From contig CAZVTJ010000001.1 of NCBI GenBank assembly GCA_964630015.1, positions 1 to 42,969 of the forward strand: a stretch of DNA of 42,969 bases. The letters run 5' to 3'. Positions 15,593 through 25,314 of this stretch are shown in pieces. This DNA comes from CAZERT01 sp964630015. GTDB taxonomy: Bacteria; Patescibacteriota; Microgenomatia; UBA10105; UBA927. Positions within the stretch are counted from its first letter, which is position 1, and every line of letters starts with the position of its first letter. The translations under genes were made by a program, and so were the position numbers. A model generated the notes under the pieces. The model was not told the DNA's origin. It searched no databases and was given only the letters and a program-made list of their open reading frames with translations.

Positions 15593-17590
15593 ATGTTTGC
15601 ACTCACGTCACCATATACGCCAAACGGCGACCAGCCGGAGGCAATTGCTTCACTTATCGACAACATTACCCGTGGCAAAAACCAGCAGGTACTTATCGGC
15701 GTGACCGGAAGCGGTAAAACGTTTACCATCGCAAACGTCATCCAGAAACTCCAACTCCCGACGCTTGTGATTTCCCACAATAAAACGCTTGCCGGCCAGC
15801 TCTACCAGGAATTCAAGGAATTCTTCCCGCACAATGCCGTTTCGTATTTCGTATCCTATTACGACTACTACCAGCCGGAGGCATATATTCCCGCATCGGA
15901 TACGTATATCGAGAAGGAAACGCAGATCAACGAAGAAATCGACAAACTTCGCCTGGCGGCAACAATGAACATCCTGACGCGCCCCGACACGATTACCGTC
16001 GCGTCGGTTTCCTGTATCTATAACATCGGATCACCCAGGGAGTACGGACAATTCGTTCTGGAAGGCAGAGTCGGGATGGAACTTTCCCAAACGGCAGTCA
16101 TAAACCGCCTGGTGACGCTCCAGTATGCCAGGAATGACTGGGAGGGTCAGCGCGGGACATTCCGGGTCCGGGGGGATGCCATCGATATCTTTTTGGCATA
16201 TACGGATACCGTTATTCGTTTGGAATTTGGCGATTCACGGCTTGTATCCGTAGAAGAACGGGCAAAAACGGATCTTGCCCTGCTGTCCAAACCCGATGTC
16301 TTCGTTATCTACCCGGCAAAACACTTCATGACGGATACGTCATCCAACAAAGAGATATTTGATCAGATCGAACGGGATATGGAGACGCAGGTTGAGACGT
16401 TTACCAAACAGGGGAAAGTCGTGGAAGCGTTCCGGATTAAACAGCGCGTCACCCATGATCTGGAAATGATCCGGGAGATGGGATACGTCAACGGTATCGA
16501 AAACTATTCACGGTATTTTGAACAGCGCAAACCGGGTGATGCGCCCTATACCCTGTTTGACTATTATTCCCAAACATATAAACAATGGCTTCTGGTGATC
16601 GACGAATCCCATATGACGATCCCGCAGGTCCGGGGTATGTACAACGGCGACCGGAGCAGGAAGCAGACTCTTATCGATTTCGGGTTCCGGTTGCCCGCAG
16701 CACTGGATAACCGGCCGCTGACGTTTGACGAATTTTTACGCCGTACGCCCTCAACCATTTATGTATCCGCAACACCGGACGATTGGGAACTTTCCTACAC
16801 CAACCAAACCGTAGTGGAACAATTCGTCCGTCCGACCGGACTTGTCGATCCGGAGGTGGAGGTACGGCCCTCAAGCGGCCAGATTGCCGACGTGATGAAG
16901 GAAATCCAGATACGGGTAGACAAACACGAGCGGGTACTGGTGACGACACTCACCAAACGGATTGCCGAAGACCTGACCGACTATCTGAAAGAACGGGCAA
17001 TCCGCGTATCATACCTGCATTCCGATGTGGAAACCCTTGACCGCAGCGATATTTTAACGGAGCTCAGAAAAGGTACCATTGACGTGATAATTGGCGTCAA
17101 TCTGCTCCGGGAGGGCCTTGATCTGCCGGAAGTATCACTTGTCGTTATTTTGGATGCGGATAAGGAAGGGTTTCTGCGGAGCCGCACAAGCCTTATCCAA
17201 ACTATGGGCAGGGCAGCGCGGAACGTCGGCGGGAAGGTCATTTTATATGCCGATAGGGTAACGCGGTCCATGAAACAGGCAATGGATGAGGTATCACGCC
17301 GAAGGAGCGTCCAGGAGGAATGGAATAGAAAGCACAATATTACCCCCACGACGATTTCAAAATCCATCAGGCCAGACCTGGCACAGCGATCACATGAGGA
17401 AAACGGCGGTACGGTTAAAGATCCCGAAGTCATTCTTGGTTCCATTCATCCGGACGAGTTAACCCCGGCCGATATTACCGAAAAAATCAAATACCTTACC
17501 CAGCTAATGAAGGAAAGCAGTAAGAAACTCGACTTCGAAACGGCAATGCAGTATCGCGATACGATACGGGAACTGAAAAAACGGGTATAA
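15593..17590 (+). CDS. uvrB: Excinuclease ABC subunit B
   Basis: DNA-damage verification helicase-like subunit of nucleotide excision repair; receives damage from UvrA and recruits UvrC. Seen: Walker A GVTGSGKT (36-43), the beta-hairpin YYDYYQPEAYIPASDTYIEK that clamps DNA, Walker B region VIDESH, helicase motifs GVNLLREGLDLPEVSLV and QTMGRAARN, and a C-terminal UVR domain (KKLDFETAMQYRDTIRELKKRV) that binds UvrC. 665 residues, standard. Start ATG 15593. First gene of uvrB-uvrA-transglutaminase-uvrC, under the putative LexA operator. Confidence 0.97.
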   Translation: MFALTSPYTPNGDQPEAIASLIDNITRGKNQQVLIGVTGSGKTFTIANVIQKLQLPTLVISHNKTLAGQLYQEFKEFFPHNAVSYFVSYYDYYQPEAYIPASDTYIEKETQINEEIDKLRLAATMNILTRPDTITVASVSCIYNIGSPREYGQFVLEGRVGMELSQTAVINRLVTLQYARNDWEGQRGTFRVRGDAIDIFLAYTDTVIRLEFGDSRLVSVEERAKTDLALLSKPDVFVIYPAKHFMTDTSSNKEIFDQIERDMETQVETFTKQGKVVEAFRIKQRVTHDLEMIREMGYVNGIENYSRYFEQRKPGDAPYTLFDYYSQTYKQWLLVIDESHMTIPQVRGMYNGDRSRKQTLIDFGFRLPAALDNRPLTFDEFLRRTPSTIYVSATPDDWELSYTNQTVVEQFVRPTGLVDPEVEVRPSSGQIADVMKEIQIRVDKHERVLVTTLTKRIAEDLTDYLKERAIRVSYLHSDVETLDRSDILTELRKGTIDVIIGVNLLREGLDLPEVSLVVILDADKEGFLRSRTSLIQTMGRAARNVGGKVILYADRVTRSMKQAMDEVSRRRSVQEEWNRKHNITPTTISKSIRPDLAQRSHEENGGTVKDPEVILGSIHPDELTPADITEKIKYLTQLMKESSKKLDFETAMQYRDTIRELKKRV

Positions 17591-17612
17591 TAATAGGTCA
17601 CGGTATTTTCCT

Positions 17613-20540
17613 ATGCAAACAAAAACCAATTCAGAACTAGTGGTGACCGGCGCCAGGATGCACAACCTGCAAAATGTCACGGTACACATACCCAAAAATA
17701 CGTTTACCGTATTGACCGGCGTTTCGGGCTCCGGAAAGTCATCCATGGCATTTGATACGATCTACGCCGAAGGACAACGCCGCTATGTCGAATCGCTATC
17801 TTCCTACGCGCGGCAGTTTTTGGGCATTATGGACAAGCCCGATGTGGACCGCATAGATGGACTGTCACCGGCAATTGCCATCGACCAGAAAACAAAATCC
17901 AATAATCCGCGCTCAACTGTCGGGACGGTTACGGAAATATACGATTACCTGCGTCTTCTGTATGCACGAATCGGCCACCCGCATTGCCCCCAGTGTGGCC
18001 GGGAAATTGCCCGCAATAGCATTGATCAGATTACCGACCAAATTATGCATACGATCCGGGAGTCCCTTGGATCCCATCCGGTATTTTTCTTCATTCTTTC
18101 GCCGGTTGTACGGGACAGAAAAGGGGAATTTACCCAACTTTTCGGTAACCTCCGGACAAAAGGATTCCGTATGGTCCGGGTGGATAAAACCTACTACGGA
18201 TTGGATGAGGATATTTTTCTGATCAGAACAAACCGTCATACGGTCGACTGTGTTATTGACCGGCTGTCAGTCACAAAACAGACAATACGAAACGAGGAGC
18301 TTCAAAAGGAACTCCTTGCCCGCATCAGGACTTCCGTTGAACAGGCCGTGACGCTTTCGGGCGGCTATGTAATATTTTCCGAAATTAAGGACCAGGTTTT
18401 TTCCATGCCGGAAAAGCCAAAATCAACACGGGATTTCCAGTTTTCCCAGCACTTTTCCTGTCCCGACTGCGGCATATCCATCCCCGAACTTGAACCACGC
18501 AGTTTTTCGTTCAATTCGCCCCAGGGTGCGTGCCCAACCTGCAACGGACTGGGTGTAGTTACACGGATTGATCCGTCACTGGTATTTCGCGATGAGCTTT
18601 CCATTTCCGAGGGAGGAATCCTCCCATTCGCCAAAACATTTTCCCATGATTCCTGGTTTTCCCGGATTGTCACGACTGCAGCAGCCGCCCACGGGATCGA
18701 TATCAAGGCGCAAATCAGAATGCTGACGGAAGACCAAAAAAAAGTATTGCTGTATGGAACCGGAGATCATCAGTATGAAGTCGCCGGAAATAACCGGTTC
18801 GGCGAAAAAACCGTTATCCACGAATCGTTTTCCGGTATCATTCCCGAACTAATGCGACGTTACAGCGAAACCCAATCGAGTTGGATCAGGGAAGAAATCG
18901 AAAAATTCATGGTTGAGGAAGTGTGTTCCGAATGCAAAGGGGCACGGCTTGGGGAAACAAGCAGAAACGTGACGGTTGCTAAAACAACGCTTCCCGTTGT
19001 ATCGGATTATTCCATCACGAAAGCAATTGACTGGATCCGGGGTCTTACGGACAAAAATACCCATCTATCGACAAATGAAGCGATCATTGCCGCTCCCATC
19101 AAAAAGGAACTGGAATCCCGGCTTGGATTCCTTTCCGATGTGGGACTGGAGTATTTAACGCTTTCGCGAAAAGCCGGATCGCTTTCCGGCGGAGAATCCC
19201 AACGGATACGGTTGGCATCGCAAATCGGCTCCGGATTATCGGGAGTGCTGTATGTCCTGGATGAACCCTCCATAGGCTTGCACCAACGGGATAATGCCAA
19301 ACTCATTACGACCCTTAAGAACCTTCGCGACCTAGGGAATACCGTTTTGGTGGTCGAACATGACCGCGACATGATGGAGGCAGCCGATGATATCATCGAT
19401 TTCGGGCCCGGTGCGGGCAGAAACGGCGGAACCGTTGTCGCCCAGGGAACCTACAACGACATTATTTCCTCCAAAAAATCCCTTACCGGCCAGTATCTGT
19501 CAAACAAAAAAGTCATCGTACGGCAAAAGGATACGGTTGATTCCACTACCCCGCGCCTTACCATTCGGGGTGCAACACACCACAACCTCAAAGACGTGAA
19601 CGCCTCCATACCGCTTGGAAAATTCGTCGTCATAACCGGCGTTTCCGGTTCGGGAAAATCATCCCTTATTGTGGAAACGCTGTATCCCGCTCTTGAAAAA
19701 TCGCTCATATCCTATTCCAAAGCCAAACCGGGTCCGTTTACGGAAATTACCGGATTGGAGGGCGTCGACAAGACAATCCTTATCGACCAATCGCCAATCG
19801 GCAGGACCCCACGAAGCAATCCTTCCACATATACCGGCCTCTTTACGCCAATCCGGGAGCTCTATGCCCAAACACCATCTGCCCGTTCGCACGGGTTCAC
19901 CCCCGGGCGGTTTTCGTTTAACATGAAGGGCGGTAGGTGTGAAGCGTGTGAAGGCGAAGGAGTCAAAAAAATTGAAATGCAATTCCTTTCCGACATTTAC
20001 GTTACCTGTGAAGTCTGCCATGGAACACGGTATAACCAGGAAACGCTTGATATCCTGTTTAAGGATAAGTCGATTGCCGACGTCCTTGCTATGACGGTTG
20101 AGGAGGCAAAAGATTTTTTCACCAACCAACCGGCAATCAAGGAGAAACTCGATACGCTGTTTGAGGTAGGACTGGGATATATGTCGCTAGGCCAAAGTGC
20201 AACGACACTTTCCGGCGGGGAAGCACAACGTGTGAAACTTGCAACTGAATTATCGAGGCGCTCAAGCGGAAAAACATTGTATATTCTTGATGAACCGACA
20301 ACCGGGCTCCATTTTGCCGACCTGGATAAATTATTGCACGTCCTTTCCCAATTGGTGAAAAAGGGCAACACCGTGATCGTCATCGAACATAACCTGGATA
20401 TCATAAAAAATGCCGATTGGATTATTGATATGGGACCGGGTGGAGGGGAAAACGGTGGGGAAATCATTGCGCAGGGAACGGTGTCCGACATTGCTAAAAA
20501 TCCCAAATCCATTACGGGCGAATTTTTACGTACCATATGA
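17613..20540 (+). CDS. uvrA: Excinuclease ABC subunit A
   Basis: Damage-sensing dimeric ATPase of nucleotide excision repair. Seen: two ABC ATPase modules, each with GVSGSGKSS (about 36-44 and 676-684) and signature LSGGESQR (about 523) or LSGGEAQR (about 866); zinc-binding CPQC..., CPDC...CPTC, and CEAC...CEVC pairs; UvrB-binding segment in between. 975 residues, a little longer than E. coli's 940. A TATAAT (17586-17591) overlaps the uvrB stop and could give extra initiation. Its stop overlaps the transglutaminase start by ATGA. Confidence 0.97.
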   Translation: MQTKTNSELVVTGARMHNLQNVTVHIPKNTFTVLTGVSGSGKSSMAFDTIYAEGQRRYVESLSSYARQFLGIMDKPDVDRIDGLSPAIAIDQKTKSNNPRSTVGTVTEIYDYLRLLYARIGHPHCPQCGREIARNSIDQITDQIMHTIRESLGSHPVFFFILSPVVRDRKGEFTQLFGNLRTKGFRMVRVDKTYYGLDEDIFLIRTNRHTVDCVIDRLSVTKQTIRNEELQKELLARIRTSVEQAVTLSGGYVIFSEIKDQVFSMPEKPKSTRDFQFSQHFSCPDCGISIPELEPRSFSFNSPQGACPTCNGLGVVTRIDPSLVFRDELSISEGGILPFAKTFSHDSWFSRIVTTAAAAHGIDIKAQIRMLTEDQKKVLLYGTGDHQYEVAGNNRFGEKTVIHESFSGIIPELMRRYSETQSSWIREEIEKFMVEEVCSECKGARLGETSRNVTVAKTTLPVVSDYSITKAIDWIRGLTDKNTHLSTNEAIIAAPIKKELESRLGFLSDVGLEYLTLSRKAGSLSGGESQRIRLASQIGSGLSGVLYVLDEPSIGLHQRDNAKLITTLKNLRDLGNTVLVVEHDRDMMEAADDIIDFGPGAGRNGGTVVAQGTYNDIISSKKSLTGQYLSNKKVIVRQKDTVDSTTPRLTIRGATHHNLKDVNASIPLGKFVVITGVSGSGKSSLIVETLYPALEKSLISYSKAKPGPFTEITGLEGVDKTILIDQSPIGRTPRSNPSTYTGLFTPIRELYAQTPSARSHGFTPGRFSFNMKGGRCEACEGEGVKKIEMQFLSDIYVTCEVCHGTRYNQETLDILFKDKSIADVLAMTVEEAKDFFTNQPAIKEKLDTLFEVGLGYMSLGQSATTLSGGEAQRVKLATELSRRSSGKTLYILDEPTTGLHFADLDKLLHVLSQLVKKGNTVIVIEHNLDIIKNADWIIDMGPGGGENGGEIIAQGTVSDIAKNPKSITGEFLRTI

Positions 20541-22345
20541 ACAATCGGTTCCCATTATTCAAAACACTTCTTACCGCGCTAGTTCTGACGATTCTGTTTT
20601 CCGGAGTTTGCCGGATGGTTTCAGCGGAAGATTTTACTGCCGACCACGACGTTTCCTATACAGTCTTATCGGGCGGCATGACAATGGTATCCCAGAAAAT
20701 CACACTCACCAATCTTCAGGATTCCTATTATCCCCGTCAATATACGCTTTCCGTCGATGCGGATATCTCCGATGTTACGGCATCCGACAACAAGGGCACG
20801 ATCGAGCCGACCGTCGTCAAAATGAACGGAAAAACGAATATATCGGTAAAATTCCATGACCATCCGGTCGGAATCGGCAAAACATTACCGTTCCATCTGC
20901 GATATTTAAGTGCATCGAACGCTAAAAAAATCGGGAATATCTGGGAAGTACGGATTCCGGCGTTATCCGATGATGAATTTACCGGTGAATATACTGTCCA
21001 CCTTGCCGCAGCAGCCGAAATCGGACCCCTTGCGTATGCCAATCCGAAACCCGCAAGCGGAAATTTGTTGACATGGACAAAAGATGAGATTAAAAAAACA
21101 GGCGTCATCGCATCGTTTGGCACAGTACAAAAATACCGACTGACTATTGAATATCCCATCCAAAATCCCACGTCGGACCTGATGCTTTCGTCAATCACCC
21201 TGCCTCCGACAACCGCATATCAACGCGTTGAAGTCGTATCGCTTGATCCCAAACCCGAACAGATGCAGGCAGATCCCGATGGCAATTCCATTGCCAAATA
21301 TAAAATCAACCCAAACGATTCCCTGACTGTTGAAGGTGTCTTTGATGTTTCGATTTCGCTTCCTGACCACACTAAGCCGGTCGAACTGGATTCCTTGTTT
21401 TCAACCTACTTAACCCCCCAGACATATTGGGAATCGGATTTCGGACAAATCCAAACCCTTGCCTCATCCCTTCAGACCCCGAAAGATATCTATGACTATG
21501 TTGTCCGCACGCTTTCCTATGATTACCAACGGGCACAGGGGACGCCGGTACGCATGGGAGCAAAAGCAGCACTATCTTCGCCGTCCCAAGCCGTGTGCCG
21601 CGAATTTACCGACCTGTTTATTGCCCTGTGCCGTGCGGCAGGCATTCCGGCGCGTGAAATCATCGGATATGCCTATACCGATGATCCAAAACTCCGTCCG
21701 CTTCTTGCCGATTCGGATATTTTGCATGCATGGCCGGAATATTTCAATCCCGTCACCAAAACATGGGTAAGCGTTGATCCGACCTGGGCAAAGACTACCG
21801 GCGGGATCGACTATTTTTCCTTCTTCGATTTCCGCCATATTGCCCTTGCCATCCACGGGATATCATCCACACAACCGCCATCACCGGGAGAATATAAACC
21901 GGAAAATGCTCAGGGAAAAAGCATCCATGTGGAATTTCTGGAATCTAAACAGCCCGCACAGCAGGAGCTGTTTACCATAACGTTTGAATTTCCGCCGGGA
22001 GTCCAGGCGGGAAGGACTTATGAAGGTGTTGTCAAAATCACCAATATTTCCCCCCAGAATCTGGAGGGGATTCCCGTTTCCATCGATGCGTTTCCCTATG
22101 TTCTGCACAGCTCCAAAACCATAGACACAATTCCGCCAAAACAAAGTGTGGAAATTCCCGTATCGATTCCGGTTCGGGGAATATTTGACAGTTCACCGGG
22201 AAGAATCCGCGTGATCGTCAACCAGACGACCATGCGCGAACTCCAATTTTCCGTACAGCCGCTGTACTGGTATGCCGTACCGGTTTTTTTCCTCCTGCTT
22301 GGTATATTTTTCCTATGGATGCTCTCAAAAAAACGATCAGAATAA
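20537..22345 (+). CDS. Secreted, membrane-anchored transglutaminase-like protein
   Basis: Signal peptide (residues ~9-30, cleavage near VSA-ED), a beta-rich N-terminal region, a transglutaminase/protease-like core with the Cys-His-Asp triad (Cys354 in QAVCREFTDL, His397 in LHAWPEYF, Asp414 in SVDPTW), an Ig-like domain, and a C-terminal membrane helix (about 575-597) followed by KKRSE. 602 residues, so it is displayed outside the cell and tethered at its C-terminus. Substrate unknown; family members cleave or crosslink peptides or surface proteins. It is translationally coupled to uvrA (ATGA) and overlaps uvrC by 31 bases, an odd place for a surface enzyme. Confidence 0.8.
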   Translation: MNNRFPLFKTLLTALVLTILFSGVCRMVSAEDFTADHDVSYTVLSGGMTMVSQKITLTNLQDSYYPRQYTLSVDADISDVTASDNKGTIEPTVVKMNGKTNISVKFHDHPVGIGKTLPFHLRYLSASNAKKIGNIWEVRIPALSDDEFTGEYTVHLAAAAEIGPLAYANPKPASGNLLTWTKDEIKKTGVIASFGTVQKYRLTIEYPIQNPTSDLMLSSITLPPTTAYQRVEVVSLDPKPEQMQADPDGNSIAKYKINPNDSLTVEGVFDVSISLPDHTKPVELDSLFSTYLTPQTYWESDFGQIQTLASSLQTPKDIYDYVVRTLSYDYQRAQGTPVRMGAKAALSSPSQAVCREFTDLFIALCRAAGIPAREIIGYAYTDDPKLRPLLADSDILHAWPEYFNPVTKTWVSVDPTWAKTTGGIDYFSFFDFRHIALAIHGISSTQPPSPGEYKPENAQGKSIHVEFLESKQPAQQELFTITFEFPPGVQAGRTYEGVVKITNISPQNLEGIPVSIDAFPYVLHSSKTIDTIPPKQSVEIPVSIPVRGIFDSSPGRIRVIVNQTTMRELQFSVQPLYWYAVPVFFLLLGIFFLWMLSKKRSE

Positions 22346-23652
22346 TTCCGCACGTTCCCGGCGTCTACATATACTACGACGGGCGGGGGACCGTTATCTA
22401 TGTGGGAAAAGCAAAAGACCTGAAGCGCCGCGTTTCTTCCTATTTCGAATCCACACGGGCACTTGGCTATAAAACCGCATATCTGGTTCCCGAAATCAGA
22501 AAAATTGCCTATAAGAAAACGTTGACGGAATTCGATGCACTCTTACTGGAAGCAAAACTGATCAAGAAATACCAGCCGAAATACAACTCACTGGCAAAAG
22601 ACGACAAAAGTCCGCTGTATCTGGTTATTACGACAAACGAAGAACTGCCGCGGATTCTGTTTTGCCGGCAAACCGAACTGAATCGTTTTCCGAAAGCAAA
22701 AATTTTCGGTCCGTTCCAATCGGGAAGGTTCCTCCGGATGCTGCTTGGGGATATACGGCACAGTATTCCGTACTGTACGCAAAAAATCCGTAACGGGCGC
22801 CCGTGTTTTTATTCCCATATCGGACTGTGTGACCCCTGCCCCAGTGCAATAGTCGGTATGGAGGAAGGACCGGAAAAACAACGCAGCATTGAGCTCTACC
22901 GCAGTTCGATCCGGAAAATATATTCGATCTTTTCAGGAAAATCCCATATCGTGCTCTCGGATCTGGAACGACGGATGCAGACTGCCGCGGATGGGGAACG
23001 GTTTGAACAGTCCATTATCATACGGAACATTATCCAAAACCTCCGCAGTGTGCTGCTTCGGACCTACGATCCGATGGTGTTTGAATCAACCGGCGACATA
23101 CGGGGCAAGCTGGCGGATGAGGAACTTGCACAGTTTTGCTCGTTGCTCCAAAAAGAGGCATACCCCAATCTAAAAGCTATAACAACGCTTGAATGCTTCG
23201 ATATTTCCCATACCTATGGAACCTATACGGTTGCGTCCATGGTCCGCTTCGAAAATGGGTTTGCCAATACCGCCAAATACCGGCGTTTCCGTATCCGTCA
23301 TAGCGATACCCCAAACGACGTAAAATCAATGCAGGAAGTACTGACCAGACGGCTTGCCCACAAAGAATGGGAATATCCGGATTGTATTGTGGTAGACGGC
23401 GGAAAAGGACAGGTTCATGCGGCGCTCCGGGCGATTTCCGTATCCGCAATACCGGCTGTACCGGTTATCGGACTTGCCAAACGGCTTGAGGAAATCATTG
23501 TCCCGATTGGCGACGCATTTAAAATCATACGATTGCCGTCCGGCCATGCTGCCCTTCGGCTTCTGGAACGGATCCGGGACGAAAGTCACCGGTTCGCCCT
23601 TTCGTACCATAAAACACTCCGGAAAACAGCATACCGGGTATCTTCCGTTTGA
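22315..23652 (+). CDS. uvrC: Excinuclease ABC subunit C, C-terminally short
   Basis: Nuclease that cuts both sides of the lesion. Seen: GIY-YIG domain (PGVYIYYDGRGTVIYVGKAKDLKRR, residues 15-39), four Cys of the Fe-S-like cluster (about 154-178, C-X11-C-X7-C-X2-C), UVR-like region (about 220-245), RNase H-like endonuclease with ECFDISH (about 295), DGGKGQ (about 361) and RDESHRF (about 425). The protein ends at 445 residues, just after this domain; the C-terminal helix-hairpin-helix pair of ~600-residue UvrC is absent. Starts inside the transglutaminase gene (31-base overlap, different frame). Confidence 0.9.
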   Translation: MDALKKTIRIIPHVPGVYIYYDGRGTVIYVGKAKDLKRRVSSYFESTRALGYKTAYLVPEIRKIAYKKTLTEFDALLLEAKLIKKYQPKYNSLAKDDKSPLYLVITTNEELPRILFCRQTELNRFPKAKIFGPFQSGRFLRMLLGDIRHSIPYCTQKIRNGRPCFYSHIGLCDPCPSAIVGMEEGPEKQRSIELYRSSIRKIYSIFSGKSHIVLSDLERRMQTAADGERFEQSIIIRNIIQNLRSVLLRTYDPMVFESTGDIRGKLADEELAQFCSLLQKEAYPNLKAITTLECFDISHTYGTYTVASMVRFENGFANTAKYRRFRIRHSDTPNDVKSMQEVLTRRLAHKEWEYPDCIVVDGGKGQVHAALRAISVSAIPAVPVIGLAKRLEEIIVPIGDAFKIIRLPSGHAALRLLERIRDESHRFALSYHKTLRKTAYRVSSV

Positions 23653-23683
23653 ATGAATGGCGGGTATTTGATAGCATAGTGTC

Positions 23684-24085
23684 GTGAAATATTTTTTTCG
23701 CACGATCATTTTTTCCATGACATCACTTTGGCTTACAAGCCTTGTGATTCCCTCATTTACCATCGCGGGCGGGTTTATCGGATACCTGATCGCAGGAATC
23801 GTACTGTCGCTTCTGAATCTTCTTATCAAACCGCTTCTGAAAATTTTGTTCATTCCGATTACCATCCTGACGCTTGGATTACTGTCGTGGGTCGTCAATG
23901 TGGTTGTTTTGTATCTGTTTACCTATCTTGTTCCTTCCGTTTCGCTTTCACCGTGGTTATTTCCCGGATTTTCGTCATTTGGTTTTACGATACCGGCGAT
24001 CCAGTTTACCTATATCGTGACGCTTGTTTTAGTCTCCGTTACCATTACCGTATTTTCCAATATTCTGTCCGATCTATCCGACTGA
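23684..24085 (+). CDS. Small four-helix membrane protein, PF04020 (YvlD/phage-holin-4-2) type
   Basis: 133 residues with four hydrophobic helices. The stretch LNLLIKPLLKILFIPITILTLGLLSWVVN is the recognisable family motif (N..KP.L..L..P...LTLGL...). Function of the family is not established; in Bacillus a relative (YvlD) is tied to envelope stress. GTG at 23684 is taken as start because it gives the complete first helix; the next ATG is 11 codons later. yvcK follows after one base. Confidence 0.75.
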   Translation: MKYFFRTIIFSMTSLWLTSLVIPSFTIAGGFIGYLIAGIVLSLLNLLIKPLLKILFIPITILTLGLLSWVVNVVVLYLFTYLVPSVSLSPWLFPGFSSFGFTIPAIQFTYIVTLVLVSVTITVFSNILSDLSD

Positions 24086-24086
24086 T

Positions 24087-25091
24087 ATGAAACACCAACA
24101 GAATCCCAAAAACATCGTATGTATCGGCGGGGGAACGGGAACATTCGTTGTGCTCAAGGGACTTAAAAACAGCGGCCACCGGATTTGTGGCATCGTTTCC
24201 ATGAGCGATTCCGGAGGAAGCAATAAACGTATCCGTGATGAATTCGGATTGCTTCCGACTTCCGATCTGCGCCAGTGTCTGGTTGCCCTTTCTGATGAAA
24301 ACGGCGGAGTCGGGCTTCTTCGGAAACTGTTTATGTATCGTTTTGATAAGGGCGAAGGCATTTCCGGAATGACGTTCGGAAACCTGTTTATGGCGGCACT
24401 CACGGATATTCTGGGTTCCCAGAAGGAAGCGATCAAACAAACCGGCCAGGTACTGCGGATCCATGGATCCGTCATTCCCGTTTCGTTTACCGATACGAAT
24501 CTTGTTGCAACCTATGAAGACGGTTCAACGCTCTACGAAGAGCACGATATTGATGAACCTGATCATGATGGAACGCTCCGGATTACCGATCTCCATCTTC
24601 AACCGGATGCAATAGCCAATCCCGATGCGCTGGAAGCAATTGCAACTTCAGATATGATTGTTTTGGGACCCGGTGATATATATACCAGCGTCATTCCCAA
24701 TCTTTGTGTTTCGGGTATTTCGGAGGCGATTTCAAAATCCAACGCAACGATTGTCTATATCATGAACCTGATGACGAAATTCGGACAGACATATGGATAT
24801 ACCGCATCGGACCATGTGAAGGCATTTGACCGCTATATTCCGGGAAAAATAACGCACGTGATCGTCAATAATGCACCGATCCCGAAAGAGGCGGTAACGC
24901 TGTATGCACAAAGCAATGAGGAACCTGTTGTCGATGATCTTAAAAACACACCCTACCGCGTTGTGCGGACAGACGTCATGAGCAGGTATTTGGTGGAAAA
25001 ACAGAAAAGCGATACGTTGATCCGGAGCCTGATCCGTCATGATAGTAAAAAATTATCCGACGTGTTACTATCGCTTATAGATCGCGTATGA
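24087..25091 (+). CDS. yvcK: YvcK/CofD-family gluconeogenesis factor
   Basis: Member of the CofD-like group that binds UDP-sugars in Bacillus and Mycobacterium and is needed for cell-wall precursor balance on gluconeogenic carbon sources. Seen: N-terminal nucleotide-binding GGGTGTFVVLKGL, SMSDSGGSNKRIRDEFG, MTFGNLFMAALTD, GPGDIYTSVIPNLCV and a C-terminal helix. 334 residues, standard. Between a PF04020 protein (1-base gap) and secG (ATGA overlap), so an envelope operon. True CofD (F420 synthesis) is unlikely with no F420 genes here. Confidence 0.88.
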   Translation: MKHQQNPKNIVCIGGGTGTFVVLKGLKNSGHRICGIVSMSDSGGSNKRIRDEFGLLPTSDLRQCLVALSDENGGVGLLRKLFMYRFDKGEGISGMTFGNLFMAALTDILGSQKEAIKQTGQVLRIHGSVIPVSFTDTNLVATYEDGSTLYEEHDIDEPDHDGTLRITDLHLQPDAIANPDALEAIATSDMIVLGPGDIYTSVIPNLCVSGISEAISKSNATIVYIMNLMTKFGQTYGYTASDHVKAFDRYIPGKITHVIVNNAPIPKEAVTLYAQSNEEPVVDDLKNTPYRVVRTDVMSRYLVEKQKSDTLIRSLIRHDSKKLSDVLLSLIDRV

Positions 25092-25303
25092 ACATTATTC
25101 TTTCCATTTTCCAGCTGATTTTCGGCATATCGCTTATCGGGTTAATCCTTTTGCAAAACAGCAAAGGCGGGTTAACCGGAGGTATCGTTCCCAGTGACGG
25201 TTACCGTACCAAACGCGGTGCGGAAAAAATTGTTTTTCGCCTGACGATAATCATTGCGATTCTCTTTCTCATTGTCTGTATTCTTGGGTTATTAATTAAA
25301 TAA
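25088..25303 (+). CDS. secG: Protein translocase subunit SecG
   Basis: 71-residue small subunit of the SecYEG channel. Two transmembrane helices (about 4-22 and 48-70) with the hallmark loop LLQNSKGGLTGG after helix 1. Starts inside the yvcK stop (ATGA 25088-25091). The family usually ends near here, so it is complete. Supports export of the signal-peptide proteins in the window. Confidence 0.88.
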   Translation: MNIILSIFQLIFGISLIGLILLQNSKGGLTGGIVPSDGYRTKRGAEKIVFRLTIIIAILFLIVCILGLLIK

Positions 25304-25314
25304 CCCGTTCACCT

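Noticed and set aside
15478..15780. N-terminal extension of the lexA frame to 309 residues
   Set aside because: The extension runs over the uvrB start and the promoter region; LexA family proteins begin at MPPTLYTKEREL.
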